5,636 bases of DNA from Actinomycetota bacterium (GCA_013298335.1 JAAFHI010000272.1:1-5636); one strand, 5' to 3'; counted from the stretch's first letter, positions 1 to 5,636 are shown. Made by a program: numbers and translations. Notes: generated from the sequence alone by a model not told the origin.

Positions 1-304
1 CGTCCGGCGCGCGGCGGATTTCATAGGCGAAGATGACCTGCCGCGAGCGGGCTTCGAGAATCCGGGTCAGGATGATGATTTCATCGTCGTACCTGGCCGA
101 CGCCTGATAGCGGCAATGAACGTCGGTCACCGCCAGCCGGAATCCGGCGGCTTCCATCTCGGTGTACGGAAAGCCGCAGACCTTGCAGTGGTCGGTGCGA
201 CCGATTTCCATCCAGACCAGAAAGTTGGCGTGATAGACGACGCCCATCTGGTCGGTTTCCGCGTACCGCACCTGGACGCGCGCTTCGGTGATCAATTCCG
301 GCAT
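1..304 (-). CDS. YbgC/FadM-type acyl-CoA thioesterase (hotdog fold), 3' end outside window
   Basis: This is the N-terminal 101 residues of a small hotdog-fold thioesterase, a family that hydrolyses acyl-CoA (or 4-hydroxybenzoyl-CoA) to free acid and CoA in the cytoplasm. The protein begins MPELITEARVQVRYAETDQM. The family signature is at residues 14-36: Tyr14, Asp18 (the usual catalytic Asp of the YxDTD motif), Gly21, then VVYHANF with His25 and Asn27, and the ExGR stretch around Glu33-Arg36. Family members are usually about 130-150 residues, so roughly 30-50 residues lie beyond the left edge; no stop occurs inside the window. The ATG at 302-304 is chosen because AGGAAA sits 8 nt upstream. 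It follows the acyl-CoA synthetase on the same strand by 74 nt, which suggests cotranscription and a role in acyl-CoA turnover. The family call is firm; the substrate (short- or long-chain acyl-CoA, or aromatic) cannot be told. Confidence 0.88.
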   Translation of the reverse strand, partial: MPELITEARVQVRYAETDQMGVVYHANFLVWMEIGRTDHCKVCGFPYTEMEAAGFRLAVTDVHCRYQASARYDDEIIILTRILEARSRQVIFAYEIRRAPD

Positions 305-312
305 CCGGTTTG

Positions 313-318
313 TTTCCT
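313..318 (-). promoter_or_regulatory. Ribosome binding site of the thioesterase gene
   Basis: On the minus strand this reads AGGAAA, 8 nt before the ATG at 302-304. It decides the start of the thioesterase. It lies 8 nt downstream of the 10-bp hairpin at 327-350, so folding of that hairpin could affect ribosome access; this last point is inference. Confidence 0.6.
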
Positions 319-326
319 GAGAAGAC

Positions 327-350
327 AGCCCTGCCCAAACGGGCAGGGCT
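327..350. repeat. Perfect 10-bp inverted repeat (REP-like hairpin)
   Basis: The arms AGCCCTGCCC (327-336) and GGGCAGGGCT (341-350) are perfect reverse complements around a 4-nt loop, AAAC on the plus strand and GTTT on the minus strand. The element lies between the acyl-CoA synthetase stop and the thioesterase start. On the minus (transcribed) strand it is followed by GTCTTCTC rather than an uninterrupted T run, so it is not a textbook intrinsic terminator. It could be a dispersed REP-type palindrome, an mRNA-stabilising 3' hairpin for the upstream cistron, or a partial attenuator. Only one copy is present in the window. Confidence 0.75.
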
Positions 351-378
351 ACCAGCGGGCTGAACGGTAGCTGCTTTT

Positions 379-2004
379 CTAAAGATTTCCCTCGGCGTAC
401 CGCTGCCGAAGCACCTTCTTGTCGAATTTTCCGACCGACGTCTTCGGAATTTCGCCGATGTAGCGGAATTCGTCAGGCACCCAGATCTTGGAGCAGTGCG
501 ACGCGACCAGATCGTGCAGTTCGTTCGGGGTCGGGCGGTCCTCCTCGGATTTGGGAACGACCAGCGCCAGCGGACGCTCGCTCCACTTCTCGTTCGGGAC
601 GGCGATGACGGCGGCTTCCCGGACCTTCGGGTGCGACATGATGACGTTTTCGAGCGCGACGCTGGAAATCCACTCGCCGCCGCTCTTGATGAGGTCCTTG
701 GTCCGGTCGGCGATGGTCATCAGGCCCTTCGGGTCGAGGCTCGCCACGTCGCCGGTGCGGAACCAGCCGTCCTCGGTGAACTGCCCGTCGCCGCTCGGGT
801 CGTTGTAGTACTTCTGGATGATCCACGGTCCGCGCACCTGCACTTCCCCGATGGACGCGCCGTCCCACGGGAGTTCCTCACCCGCGTCGTCCACGATGCG
901 CATCTCGACGCCCGGCACGGCGTAGCCCTGGTGGGTCTTGAGTTCGATCCGCTCGTCACTCGTGAGGTCCGTGCGCGCCGCCATCGTACCGGTCGAAGTC
1001 CCCATGGGCGACATTTCCGTCATCCCCCACGCATGGACGACCGGAATCCCGAGGCCCTTCTCGTAGGCTTCGATCCAGGTTTTCGGAAACGCCGCGCCGC
1101 CGACGATGAGCGCCCGGACCTTCGAAACGTCGAAGCCGTGCTGCTGGATTTCGTGGTGCATGCCGATCCAGAGCGTCGGCACGCCCGCCGCCACGGTCAC
1201 CTTTTCGTCCTGAATCAGTTGCGCCAGATCGTAGGGCTTGAGGTGCGGCCCCGGCAGCACGAACTTGAACCCGAGCAGGGCGCACAGGTAGGGCAGGTTC
1301 CAGGCGTTTGCGTGAAACATCGGCACGACCGCGATGACCGTGTCGGTCGAGGCGAGCGAGAGCGAATCGCCCGCGCCGCCGACGATCGTGTGGATGAACT
1401 GCGAACGGTGGCTGTAGAGCGCGCCCTTCGGATTTCCGGTCGTGCCGCTCGTGTAGCACAGCCCGGCGGCGGAGCGTTCGTCGAGCGCGGGAAACTCGAA
1501 TTCATCGGACTCGGCGGCCAGCAGGTCCTCGTAATGGACCGCGTTCGGCAGCGAGGTCTGAAAATCGCGGGGCGCGTTGATGACCACGAAATGCTCGACC
1601 GAGGAAATCTGGTCGAGAATCGCTTCGAGCATCGGCACGAGGCTGGCATCCACGAAAATGACGCGATCCTCGGCGTGATTGATGCAGTAAGCCAGTTGGT
1701 GGATCGGCACGCGCAGGTTCAGCGTGTGGATGACCGCCCCGAAGCAGGGGACGCCGAAATAGAGTTCGAAATGCTGGTAGTGATTCCACGCGAGGGTGGC
1801 GATCCGATCCCCCTGCCTGACGCCGAGGCGGGTCAGCGCATTCGACAGCCGGCAGATGCGTCGGTAGGCATCGCCAAAGGTATAGCGGTGCATGTCCCCG
1901 GAGGGCATCTTGGTTACGATCTCGACGTGGCTGTAGTACCGACGGGCGCGATCCAGAAAATGCGTCAACGTCAGCGGGAAATCCATCATGTTGCCGAGCA
2001 GCAT
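379..2004 (-). CDS. AMP-forming acyl-CoA synthetase (fatty-acid–CoA ligase, AlkK/FadD-like)
   Basis: A 541-residue ANL-superfamily ligase that activates a fatty acid with ATP to acyl-AMP and then to acyl-CoA. Visible motifs in order: P-loop YTSGTTGNPKG (184-194); VPMFHANAW (227-235), typical of the medium/long-chain group; AWGMTE (325-330); GWFRTGD (413-419), with the Asp that binds ribose; DRTKDLIKSGGEWIS (433-447), the hinge and fatty-acid signature region; and SVGKFDKK near the C terminus, with Lys526 as the expected adenylation lysine. Length and the N terminus (MLLGNMMDFPLTLTHFLDRA) fit AlkK-like enzymes. The frame stays open upstream to an ATG at 2106, but the start at 2002-2004 is preferred because AAGGAG lies 8 nt before it and the extra 34 residues look non-coding. 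It is the first gene of a minus-strand unit with the thioesterase and is divergent from the M48 protease. Chain-length preference cannot be read from the sequence. Confidence 0.95.
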   Translation of the reverse strand: MLLGNMMDFPLTLTHFLDRARRYYSHVEIVTKMPSGDMHRYTFGDAYRRICRLSNALTRLGVRQGDRIATLAWNHYQHFELYFGVPCFGAVIHTLNLRVPIHQLAYCINHAEDRVIFVDASLVPMLEAILDQISSVEHFVVINAPRDFQTSLPNAVHYEDLLAAESDEFEFPALDERSAAGLCYTSGTTGNPKGALYSHRSQFIHTIVGGAGDSLSLASTDTVIAVVPMFHANAWNLPYLCALLGFKFVLPGPHLKPYDLAQLIQDEKVTVAAGVPTLWIGMHHEIQQHGFDVSKVRALIVGGAAFPKTWIEAYEKGLGIPVVHAWGMTEMSPMGTSTGTMAARTDLTSDERIELKTHQGYAVPGVEMRIVDDAGEELPWDGASIGEVQVRGPWIIQKYYNDPSGDGQFTEDGWFRTGDVASLDPKGLMTIADRTKDLIKSGGEWISSVALENVIMSHPKVREAAVIAVPNEKWSERPLALVVPKSEEDRPTPNELHDLVASHCSKIWVPDEFRYIGEIPKTSVGKFDKKVLRQRYAEGNL

Positions 2005-2012
2005 TCGGTGAA

Positions 2013-2018
2013 CTCCTT
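2013..2018 (-). promoter_or_regulatory. Ribosome binding site of the acyl-CoA synthetase gene
   Basis: The minus strand reads AAGGAG here, 8 nt before the ATG at 2002-2004. This is the best Shine-Dalgarno match in the window. It selects that start over the in-frame upstream ATG at 2104-2106. Confidence 0.75.
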
Positions 2019-2169
2019 CATGGGTGGGGTGGTTGTGTGGAAAGGTTGCAATTCCCGGCGAAGCCGGTTTGAATGAAAACGGTCGGGGCATCCCCGGCCA
2101 CTCCATTCAACGTCAAACCTCGGTATTTTTCCGAGTTATTGAGAGATTTCGTATCACCGCGGACGATTT

Positions 2170-2184
2170 TCGGGATCATCCCGA
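2170..2184. promoter_or_regulatory. 15-bp operator-like dyad in the divergent region
   Basis: Arms TCGGGAT and ATCCCGA are perfect 7-bp inverted repeats around a single central C. It lies 77 nt before the protease ATG and about 165 nt before the synthetase ATG. Symmetry and position suit a dimeric repressor or activator site, but this is inferred from the palindrome alone. Confidence 0.3.
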
Positions 2185-2260
2185 GACCAGTACGGGTCGG
2201 GAACCGGAAATCGGATTCCTTCGGCATAAAAACCATTTCTGGAAAGGTCGGACTGTAACT

Positions 2261-3643
2261 ATGGGAGAAGGATTTTTGAAGCCATTTTGGAAGCAACCTG
2301 CCGTCGAACCCGTTCGTGGCGCATTCCGGCGCGTCACGGCGGCGGCGATGCTGGCGCTCCTGACCGTCATTTCGGTTTCGCCCGCGACCTTCGCCGCCGA
2401 TAAATCGCGGGTGTCGGGCGTGAATCCCTACGACCCGTTCCGCAACCGTACCGACCGGGGCCGGGGCGCGATGAGCCGGGATCAGGAACTCGAATTCGCG
2501 GAAGCGGCGCATCAGGAAATCGCCAAGAAGAACAAGTTCATCACCGACCCGCGCGTCGTGGACTACGTCAACCGCGTCGGAAACCGGGTCGCGCAAGGTT
2601 CCGAACGCCCCGACCTGCCCTACCGGTTTTACGTGATCGCCAACGACCAGATTAACGCCTTCACCCCCGGCGGCGGACGGGTCTACATCTACAGCGGTTT
2701 ATTGAAGAAGGCCACGACCGAAGGCCAGGTCGCCGCCGTGCTCGCGCACGAAGTCGGCCACAACGTCGGCTACCACCTGAGCGCGACCATCAAGCGCCAG
2801 CAGACGACCGGGGTGTTCGTCGGCATCCTCGGGGCGATCCTCGGCAACGGGGCGCTCGGCACGCTTGCCCAGACGGCGACCGTTCTCGTGGCGAACGGCG
2901 CGATGTTCAGCCGCTCCCGCGAGCAGGAACGCGAAGCCGATTACCTCGGCCTCTATGAAATGCGGGAGGCGAACTACAACACCGGCGAAATGGTCAACAT
3001 GTTCCGCCTGCTCGAATCGCTCGGGAAAAGCCCCGGGTCCATCGACAAGATTTTCTCGTCGCACCCGCCTCCGACCGAGCGGGCCCAGAACACCCAGCGC
3101 GAGATCGACCAGTACCTCGAAGGCTCGGATCAGGGAGGCGTCCGGACCACCACCGAGTTCGCCGTCATGCAGCGGGCGCTCGGCGGCATCACCATCGCCC
3201 CGTCGAATCCCGACGATCAGGACCCGAAGAATCCGCCCCGGAATCCGACCGACACTGGCGGCCAGCCGTCGGGCAACATCACCTACGAAGACGCCGAGGA
3301 AGTCCTCAACCGCATCGGGGCCCGCGGGGCGCGTCCGCTGGAAGGCGCACGGGGCGACATTCTCGGCGGTCGCCAGATGAACGACACGGTCGTCGTCTAC
3401 CAGCTCCGCAATGAAGTCCGCGCGGTTGCCGACCTCAGCGGTCGCACCTACCCGCTCGCCAACACCAAGGGGAACGGGGTCTTTCCAATTGCGCCCGACG
3501 ACGTCCTCGGCGTCCGCATCGTGCCGGTCAGCCGCCGCGCCAAAGCCCAGGTCCAGATCACCGTCCGCGACCAGAACCGCCGCGAATTCACCTACGCCTG
3601 GGAATGGACCGGACGCGCGTTCCGCTATCTCGGCGCCCAGTAA
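2261..3643 (+). CDS. Exported M48-family zinc metalloprotease with extra C-terminal domain
   Basis: A 460-residue protein. Residues 1-28 are a long basic leader, then a hydrophobic stretch (AAAMLALLTVISV, 27-39) and a likely signal peptidase I site near ATFA|A (about 45), so the mature enzyme should be periplasmic or envelope-facing. The M48 core spans about 70-290. It carries HEVGH (163-167), with His163, Glu164 and His167, and the downstream EREAD motif with Glu223 as the expected third zinc ligand and Asp227. INAFTPGGGRVYIYSGLL (131-148) is also typical of the BepA/LoiP/Oma1-like group. A hydrophobic Gly/Ala-rich segment (183-213) sits between the two zinc motifs. SSHPPPTERA (266-275) closes the catalytic domain. 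Residues 313-338 form a Pro/Asp/Asn/Gly linker, followed by an unrecognised ~120-residue domain in place of the TPR region of BepA. Likely role: envelope protein quality control. The start is uncertain: the nearest SD-like GGAAAGG (2241-2247) is 13 nt upstream, and an in-frame ATG at 2348 would shorten the leader. Confidence 0.9.
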   Translation: MGEGFLKPFWKQPAVEPVRGAFRRVTAAAMLALLTVISVSPATFAADKSRVSGVNPYDPFRNRTDRGRGAMSRDQELEFAEAAHQEIAKKNKFITDPRVVDYVNRVGNRVAQGSERPDLPYRFYVIANDQINAFTPGGGRVYIYSGLLKKATTEGQVAAVLAHEVGHNVGYHLSATIKRQQTTGVFVGILGAILGNGALGTLAQTATVLVANGAMFSRSREQEREADYLGLYEMREANYNTGEMVNMFRLLESLGKSPGSIDKIFSSHPPPTERAQNTQREIDQYLEGSDQGGVRTTTEFAVMQRALGGITIAPSNPDDQDPKNPPRNPTDTGGQPSGNITYEDAEEVLNRIGARGARPLEGARGDILGGRQMNDTVVVYQLRNEVRAVADLSGRTYPLANTKGNGVFPIAPDDVLGVRIVPVSRRAKAQVQITVRDQNRREFTYAWEWTGRAFRYLGAQ

Positions 3644-3647
3644 AAGC

Positions 3648-3772
3648 GAGTCTTGGGAGTCTTGAGGGTCTGGGGTGTCTTGGGAGTCAAAGAAGTTGGA
3701 AATTTCCGATCATTTGCCCCGAGACTCCCAAGACCCTCAAGACCCACAAGACTCCCAAGACTCCCAAGACTC
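3648..3772. repeat. Inverted arrays of a 9-nt repeat forming a long imperfect hairpin
   Basis: The left arm is GAGTC (3648-3652) plus four 9-nt units: TTGGGAGTC (3653), TTGAGGGTC (3662), TGGGGTGTC (3671), TTGGGAGTC (3680-3688). The right arm holds five units in the opposite orientation: GACTCCCAA (3723), GACCCTCAA (3732), GACCCACAA (3741), GACTCCCAA (3750), GACTCCCAA (3759-3767), then GACTC (3768-3772). Positions 3648-3688 can pair with 3723-3763: 37 Watson-Crick pairs, one G·U and three mismatches over 41. The 34-nt loop (3689-3722) contains the perfect palindrome GGAAATTTCC (3698-3707). The array starts 5 nt after the protease TAA and ends 6 nt before the fmt ATG. It may act as a bidirectional transcript end or mRNA structure, or be a mobile or slippage-generated repeat. 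No T-run marks it as a standard terminator. Confidence 0.85.
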
Positions 3773-3778
3773 ATTCAA

Positions 3779-4756
3779 ATGCGAATCATCTTCATGGGCA
3801 CGCCGGCCATCGCCCTGCCGACGCTCGAACGAATTCTCACGGACGGCCACGAGGTCGTCGGGGTGTTTACCCAGCCCGATCGTCCCGCCGGTCGCGGGAA
3901 CAAGCTCTCGGCTCCGCCGGTGAAGGAACTCGCTCTCGAACAGGGGCTTCCGGTCTTTCAGCCGACAAAAATCAAGACGCCGGAAATGCACGAGCACTTC
4001 CGGAGCCTGAACGCCGATGTCGCGGTCGTGGTGGCGTACGGCAGAATTCTGCCGCGGCACCTGCTCGACACGCCGAAGCACGGCTGCCTCAACGTCCATT
4101 TCTCGCTGCTGCCGAAGTATCGCGGGGCCGCCCCCGTCAACTGGGCGGTCGCCAACGACGAACCGGTCACCGGCGTGACGGTGATGTTCATGGACGCCGG
4201 ACTCGATACCGGCGACATCGCGATCCGGACCGAGTGCTGGATCGCCCGCGACGACACCACGGTGACGCTGGCGGAACGGCTGTCGTTCATCGGCGCGGAC
4301 ACCCTCGGCGATGCCCTGAAACAGCTTGAAGCGGGCACGCTTCCGCGGATTCCGCAGGACCATGCCGAGGCGAGCCACGCCCCGATTCTGACCCGCGAGG
4401 ACGGCCTGATCGACTGGACCGCGCCGGTCGCGGCCATCGCCGCCCGGACGCGCGGCTTTCAACCCTGGCCGGGATGTCATACAACCCTCGACGGCGCGCG
4501 CGTCAGCATCTGGAAAGCCAAACCGTTCAGCGGGACCGTTTCAGCGGAAACCCTCCCCGGCACGGTCGTCGAGGTCTCCCCCTCCGCCATCGTCATCGCC
4601 TGCGGCGACGGCGCGCTGGCGGTCGAGGAACTTCAGATGGAAGGCCGCAAACGGATGTCGGCAAGAGACTTCGCCAATGGCTTGCGTCTTTCGACGGGCG
4701 CGTGCTTCATTTCCGCATTGGGCCAGCGCGCCGCCCAATCCAACGCGAGTGAATAG
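3779..4756 (+). CDS. fmt: Methionyl-tRNA formyltransferase
   Basis: A 325-residue cytoplasmic enzyme that transfers a formyl group from 10-formyl-tetrahydrofolate to initiator Met-tRNA. The start MRIIFMGTPAIALPTLERIL is typical Fmt. The formyltransferase core shows TQPDRPAGRG (31-40), the catalytic triad equivalents Asn105, His107 and Asp143 (NVHFS and LDTGD), and SLLPKYRGAAPVNWA (109-123). The C-terminal tRNA-binding domain begins around 205 with DGLIDW (208-213) and includes the RGFQPWPG segment (225-232) and ELQMEGRKRM (284-293). Length is close to the usual 310-320. The ATG at 3779 is chosen from family alignment; the frame stays open upstream through the 9-nt repeats to a TTG at 3653, encoding an Arg/Pro/Leu-rich stretch that is very unlikely to be protein. 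No Shine-Dalgarno is visible before the ATG. The usual partner def is not adjacent in this window; the DUF309 gene follows by 6 nt. Confidence 0.96.
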   Translation: MRIIFMGTPAIALPTLERILTDGHEVVGVFTQPDRPAGRGNKLSAPPVKELALEQGLPVFQPTKIKTPEMHEHFRSLNADVAVVVAYGRILPRHLLDTPKHGCLNVHFSLLPKYRGAAPVNWAVANDEPVTGVTVMFMDAGLDTGDIAIRTECWIARDDTTVTLAERLSFIGADTLGDALKQLEAGTLPRIPQDHAEASHAPILTREDGLIDWTAPVAAIAARTRGFQPWPGCHTTLDGARVSIWKAKPFSGTVSAETLPGTVVEVSPSAIVIACGDGALAVEELQMEGRKRMSARDFANGLRLSTGACFISALGQRAAQSNASE

Positions 4757-4762
4757 ATCAGC

Positions 4763-5545
4763 ATGAGTATTCTCAGTTGGGACGCCCTGAGCAGCGTTCT
4801 CAAGCCGAAGTTTTTACCCTCTTTCGGATGCCCCGAATCCATCGCCTTCGCGTTGCCCGCGTTTTCGTGCCTCCACTTCCTTGACCACCACGCCATCAAG
4901 ATCGCCCTCCGGCTCGACCGGCGGATTCTGCTGCTTTTCGACCATGAACCCGACCCGCACCAGAAGGCGCGCCTCGAATCCCGGTGCGTGTCCCGCGCCG
5001 ACGCCGATTCGGAAATCGGGCAGGTCGTTCCCTATTCTCCCGGCATCATCCTCCAGTGGGTCCGCTGCGCGCTGTCTCCCATGAAGGCCGCCACGATCTG
5101 GCGGGATTACCAGACCAGCCTCGATCATCCCTTCCGGATTCAGGCCGGGAACAGCCTCGAAGCCGCCTATCCGCACCTCCGGCTCGGCATCGTGACCGGC
5201 GCGGACCTCTTCAACTGCGGCGAGTTCTACGCCGCCCACGAAGACTGGGAATCGCTCTGGATGCGGCTCGACGACGGACCGGAAAAATCTGTTTTACAAG
5301 GACTTATCCAGCTTTGCGGGACCCACATCCACCGGCTCAAGGGACGCGACGAACCCTGCCGCACGCTGTGGGAAAAGGCGCGGACCAACCTCGATTCCGG
5401 CGCGCGCGACATGCCGTGGCTGAACGTCCCGAAACTCGTCGAAGCCACCGATACGACTATCGGGACACCGCTCGCCACCCACATCCCCATTCCGGAAATC
5501 CCGCTGGTCAACCAGCATTCCGACGTTCCGCGCAAACACCGCTGA
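4763..5545 (+). CDS. DUF309-domain protein with long N-terminal extension
   Basis: A 260-residue protein of unknown function. Residues about 143-212 match the DUF309 family pattern: FNCGEFYAAHEDWESLW (150-166), with the conserved Gly, Glu, His157-equivalent AHE and Trp, then LQGLIQLCGTHIHRLKG (178-194), and a Leu/Lys helix (LWEKARTNL, 202-210). Most DUF309 proteins known to me are short and little more than this helical domain, so the first ~140 residues are an extension I do not recognise. It contains a hydrophobic patch around 28-40, RILLLFDHEPDP (54-65) and a Cys/Arg/Asp-rich segment (74-85). No signal peptide or clear membrane span is visible. The tail (about 235-260) is Pro/Ile-rich then basic. 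The ATG at 4763 lies 6 nt after the fmt stop with only a weak SD, which suggests translational coupling. An internal ATG at 5081 would give a shorter protein but has no SD. Confidence 0.75.
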   Translation: MSILSWDALSSVLKPKFLPSFGCPESIAFALPAFSCLHFLDHHAIKIALRLDRRILLLFDHEPDPHQKARLESRCVSRADADSEIGQVVPYSPGIILQWVRCALSPMKAATIWRDYQTSLDHPFRIQAGNSLEAAYPHLRLGIVTGADLFNCGEFYAAHEDWESLWMRLDDGPEKSVLQGLIQLCGTHIHRLKGRDEPCRTLWEKARTNLDSGARDMPWLNVPKLVEATDTTIGTPLATHIPIPEIPLVNQHSDVPRKHR

Positions 5546-5636
5546 AATTCCATGCGAGCGATTCCGCTGCTGATTTCGCGTTCCTGCCGGTCAAGCAGTG
5601 AAACGCCCGCGTCAACCAGCCATGAAAGATACCGCC
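5546..5636 (+). other. Tail after the DUF309 gene; possible start of a further plus-strand gene
   Basis: The last 91 bases follow the DUF309 stop. Three plus-strand openings run to the window edge without a stop: ATG at 5552, and GTG at 5598 in frame with ATG at 5622 (which begins MKDTA). None has a recognisable Shine-Dalgarno sequence, and there are too few codons to identify a family. No terminator-like hairpin is seen, so the fmt unit may continue to the right. Confidence 0.25.

Larger units (their letters stand above)
2005..2260. promoter_or_regulatory. Divergent intergenic region with promoter and operator candidates
   Basis: These 256 bases separate the minus-strand acyl-CoA synthetase from the plus-strand protease, so promoters for both should lie here. 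A weak sigma70-like plus-strand candidate is TTGCAA (2046-2051), then 17 nt, then TTGAAT (2069-2074), with four of six consensus matches in each box. On the minus strand TTGACG (2111-2116) resembles a -35 box, but no convincing -10 follows at normal spacing. Several short palindromes occur: CCGGC/GCCGG (2055-2067), CGGGG/CCCCG (2084-2096), CTCGG/CCGAG (2119-2135), and TCGGGAT/ATCCCGA around one base (2170-2184). The last is the best operator-like dyad. No regulator can be assigned. Confidence 0.4.

Noticed and set aside
327..350. Rho-independent terminator for the acyl-CoA synthetase
   Set aside because: The stem is strong, but the minus strand continues GTCTTCTC without a proper T-run. It is therefore listed as a palindromic repeat with possible partial terminator activity.
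496..2076. A 526-codon open frame on the plus strand opposite the acyl-CoA synthetase
   Set aside because: It is antisense to a firmly identified gene, its product is rich in Arg/His/Asp/Val without any domain, and long antisense frames are expected with strong G/C third-position bias.
2005..2106. 34-residue N-terminal extension of the acyl-CoA synthetase
   Set aside because: The strong AAGGAG at 2013-2018 fits the ATG at 2002-2004, and the protein start there matches the family.
2024..2260. Upstream in-frame extension of the M48 protease from an ATG at 2024
   Set aside because: It would put about 79 non-hydrophobic residues before the signal peptide, cross the palindromes of the divergent promoter region, and overlap the synthetase leader.
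3648..3772. CRISPR array
   Set aside because: The unit is only 9 nt with no spacers, and the two blocks are in opposite orientation.
3653..3778. Coding N-terminal extension of Fmt through the repeats
   Set aside because: The encoded Arg/Pro/Leu triplet repeat has no counterpart in Fmt, and the ATG at 3779 gives the normal Fmt N terminus.
3737..4480. 247-codon minus-strand open frame opposite fmt
   Set aside because: It is a shadow frame of fmt; its C terminus is just the translated 9-nt repeat (Trp-Glu-Ser units) and no domain is visible.

Overview
The window comes from a GC-rich bacterial chromosome and has compact housekeeping or metabolic gene content. There is no sign of phage, plasmid, insertion sequence or CRISPR. 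The organism is probably diderm (Gram-negative type), because it encodes an exported M48 metalloprotease resembling periplasmic BepA/LoiP-type enzymes. I cannot name the phylum from sequence alone. An environmental or metagenome-derived lineage is plausible but is only an inference.

Layout. (1) Positions 1-2004, minus strand: a two-gene fatty-acid unit. An AMP-forming acyl-CoA synthetase of the AlkK/FadD type comes first, then a YbgC/FadM-type hotdog thioesterase cut off by the left window edge. A perfect 10-bp inverted repeat lies between them. Both genes have clear Shine-Dalgarno sequences 8 nt from their ATG, and these fix the starts. (2) Positions 2005-2260: a divergent intergenic region with several short palindromes and room for promoters in both directions. 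(3) Positions 2261-3643, plus strand: a secreted M48 zinc metalloprotease with an extra C-terminal domain that I do not recognise, attached through a Pro/Asp/Asn-rich linker. (4) Positions 3644-3778: an intergenic region almost filled by two opposed arrays of a 9-nt repeat (consensus TTGGGAGTC / GACTCCCAA). Together they can fold into a 41-bp stem with a 34-nt loop, and the array ends 6 nt before the fmt start codon. (5) Positions 3779-4756, plus: methionyl-tRNA formyltransferase (fmt). (6) Positions 4763-5545, plus: a DUF309-domain protein with a long N-terminal extension, 6 nt after fmt and probably cotranscribed. (7) Positions 5546-5636: the possible start of another plus-strand gene, too short to identify.

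How the genes work together. The minus-strand pair acts on acyl-CoA: the synthetase activates fatty acids and the thioesterase releases them. The plus-strand genes cover envelope protein quality control (M48) and initiator-tRNA formylation (Fmt). The DUF309 protein has no assigned role. The most unusual element is the inverted 9-nt repeat array at the fmt 5' end. The genes themselves belong to known families.
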